Shown: in pieces, positions 5,495 through 5,667 of the stretch
How positions within the stretch are numbered: the first letter of the stretch is position 1
Layout of the letters: every line of letters begins with the position of its first letter
From: Chloroflexi bacterium RBG_13_51_18
GTDB taxonomy: Bacteria; Chloroflexota; Dehalococcoidia; Dehalococcoidales; RBG-16-60-22
Length of the DNA stretch: 5,667 nucleotides
Direction of reading: 5' to 3'
NCBI GenBank assembly: GCA_001796495.1
Contig: MGMR01000097.1
Location: 1 to 5,667, forward strand
Position numbers and translations under genes: made by a program
The notes under the pieces: model-generated
Databases searched by the model: none
What the model was told of the DNA's origin: nothing
The model's input: the letters and a program-made list of their open reading frames with translations, nothing else

Positions 5495-5667
5495 ATGGCA
5501 GAAGAACCTAAAAAACTAAAGCGACCCCGCGGCATTGCCCTGCTTATCCCCGGCAAGTGCATCGCCTGCGGCGCCCGCTGTCAGGCCGAGTGCAAGTTCG
5601 ACGCTATCACCATGAATGAAAATGGCGAGCCGATTATCGACCTTGAGAAATGCACCCGCTGCCAGCG
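5495..5667 (+). CDS. Ferredoxin-like N-terminus, probably of ferredoxin-fused EtfA (cut by window edge)
   Basis: Fifty-seven codons are visible before the sequence ends. After a basic lead-in (MAEEPKKLKRPRG), cysteines at 22, 25, 29 and 33 form CX2CX3CX3C, and a second cluster begins with Cys53 and Cys56 (EKCTRCQ). This is the pattern of a 2x[4Fe-4S] ferredoxin domain, with one extra residue between the second and third cysteines and Lys in place of the usual Pro after the fourth (ECKFDAI). The start lies five bases after the etfB stop. No ribosome site is close to the ATG; AAGGA lies about 20 bases upstream, inside etfB, so translation may depend on coupling. In many anaerobes etfB is followed by an etfA carrying such an N-terminal ferredoxin domain, which I think most likely. 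A free-standing small ferredoxin is the alternative, and the window ends before this can be decided. Confidence 0.8.
   Translation, partial: MAEEPKKLKRPRGIALLIPGKCIACGARCQAECKFDAITMNENGEPIIDLEKCTRCQ

Overview
This window looks like ordinary chromosome from a moderately GC-rich bacterium, probably an anaerobe. Seven protein-coding genes, two of them cut by the window edges, fill almost all of it. I see no RNA genes, mobile elements or CRISPR arrays. The strongest hint of lifestyle is an electron-transfer flavoprotein (Etf) beta subunit followed directly by a protein that begins with an iron-sulfur ferredoxin module. An Etf with attached ferredoxin clusters is typical of anaerobes that use flavin-based electron bifurcation. 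Together with the SCP-x-like thiolase and the YtcJ-like amidohydrolase, this would fit a Dehalococcoidia-like Chloroflexota or a similar anaerobe. That placement is inference and weak, because no phylogenetic marker is present.

Layout from left to right: (1) a thiolase-family gene on the minus strand whose C-terminus runs off the left edge (1-962); (2) nadE, ammonia-dependent NAD synthetase, also minus (1088-1816); (3) a YtcJ-like amidohydrolase, plus, divergent from nadE (1892-3421); (4) acpS, holo-ACP synthase, minus and convergent with the amidohydrolase (3418-3786); (5) surE, 5'-nucleotidase, minus, overlapping acpS as a two-gene operon (3783-4559); (6) etfB, plus, divergent from surE (4677-5489); (7) a ferredoxin-like reading frame running off the right edge, probably the N-terminus of a ferredoxin-fused EtfA (5495-5667). 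The intergenic gaps are 75 to 125 bp and the two divergent ones hold candidate promoters. The nadE/amidohydrolase gap has two opposed -10 hexamers sharing one 8-bp palindrome. No stretch over 300 bp lacks a gene.

Functionally, nadE, acpS and surE are housekeeping genes (NAD synthesis, activation of acyl carrier protein, nucleotide turnover). The thiolase and the Etf/ferredoxin pair point to acyl-CoA metabolism linked to electron transfer, but they lie in different transcription units. I found no convincing new system. The points most worth checking are the Etf-ferredoxin arrangement, a shortened catalytic segment in the amidohydrolase, a strong hairpin near that gene's start, and the very compact gene junctions.
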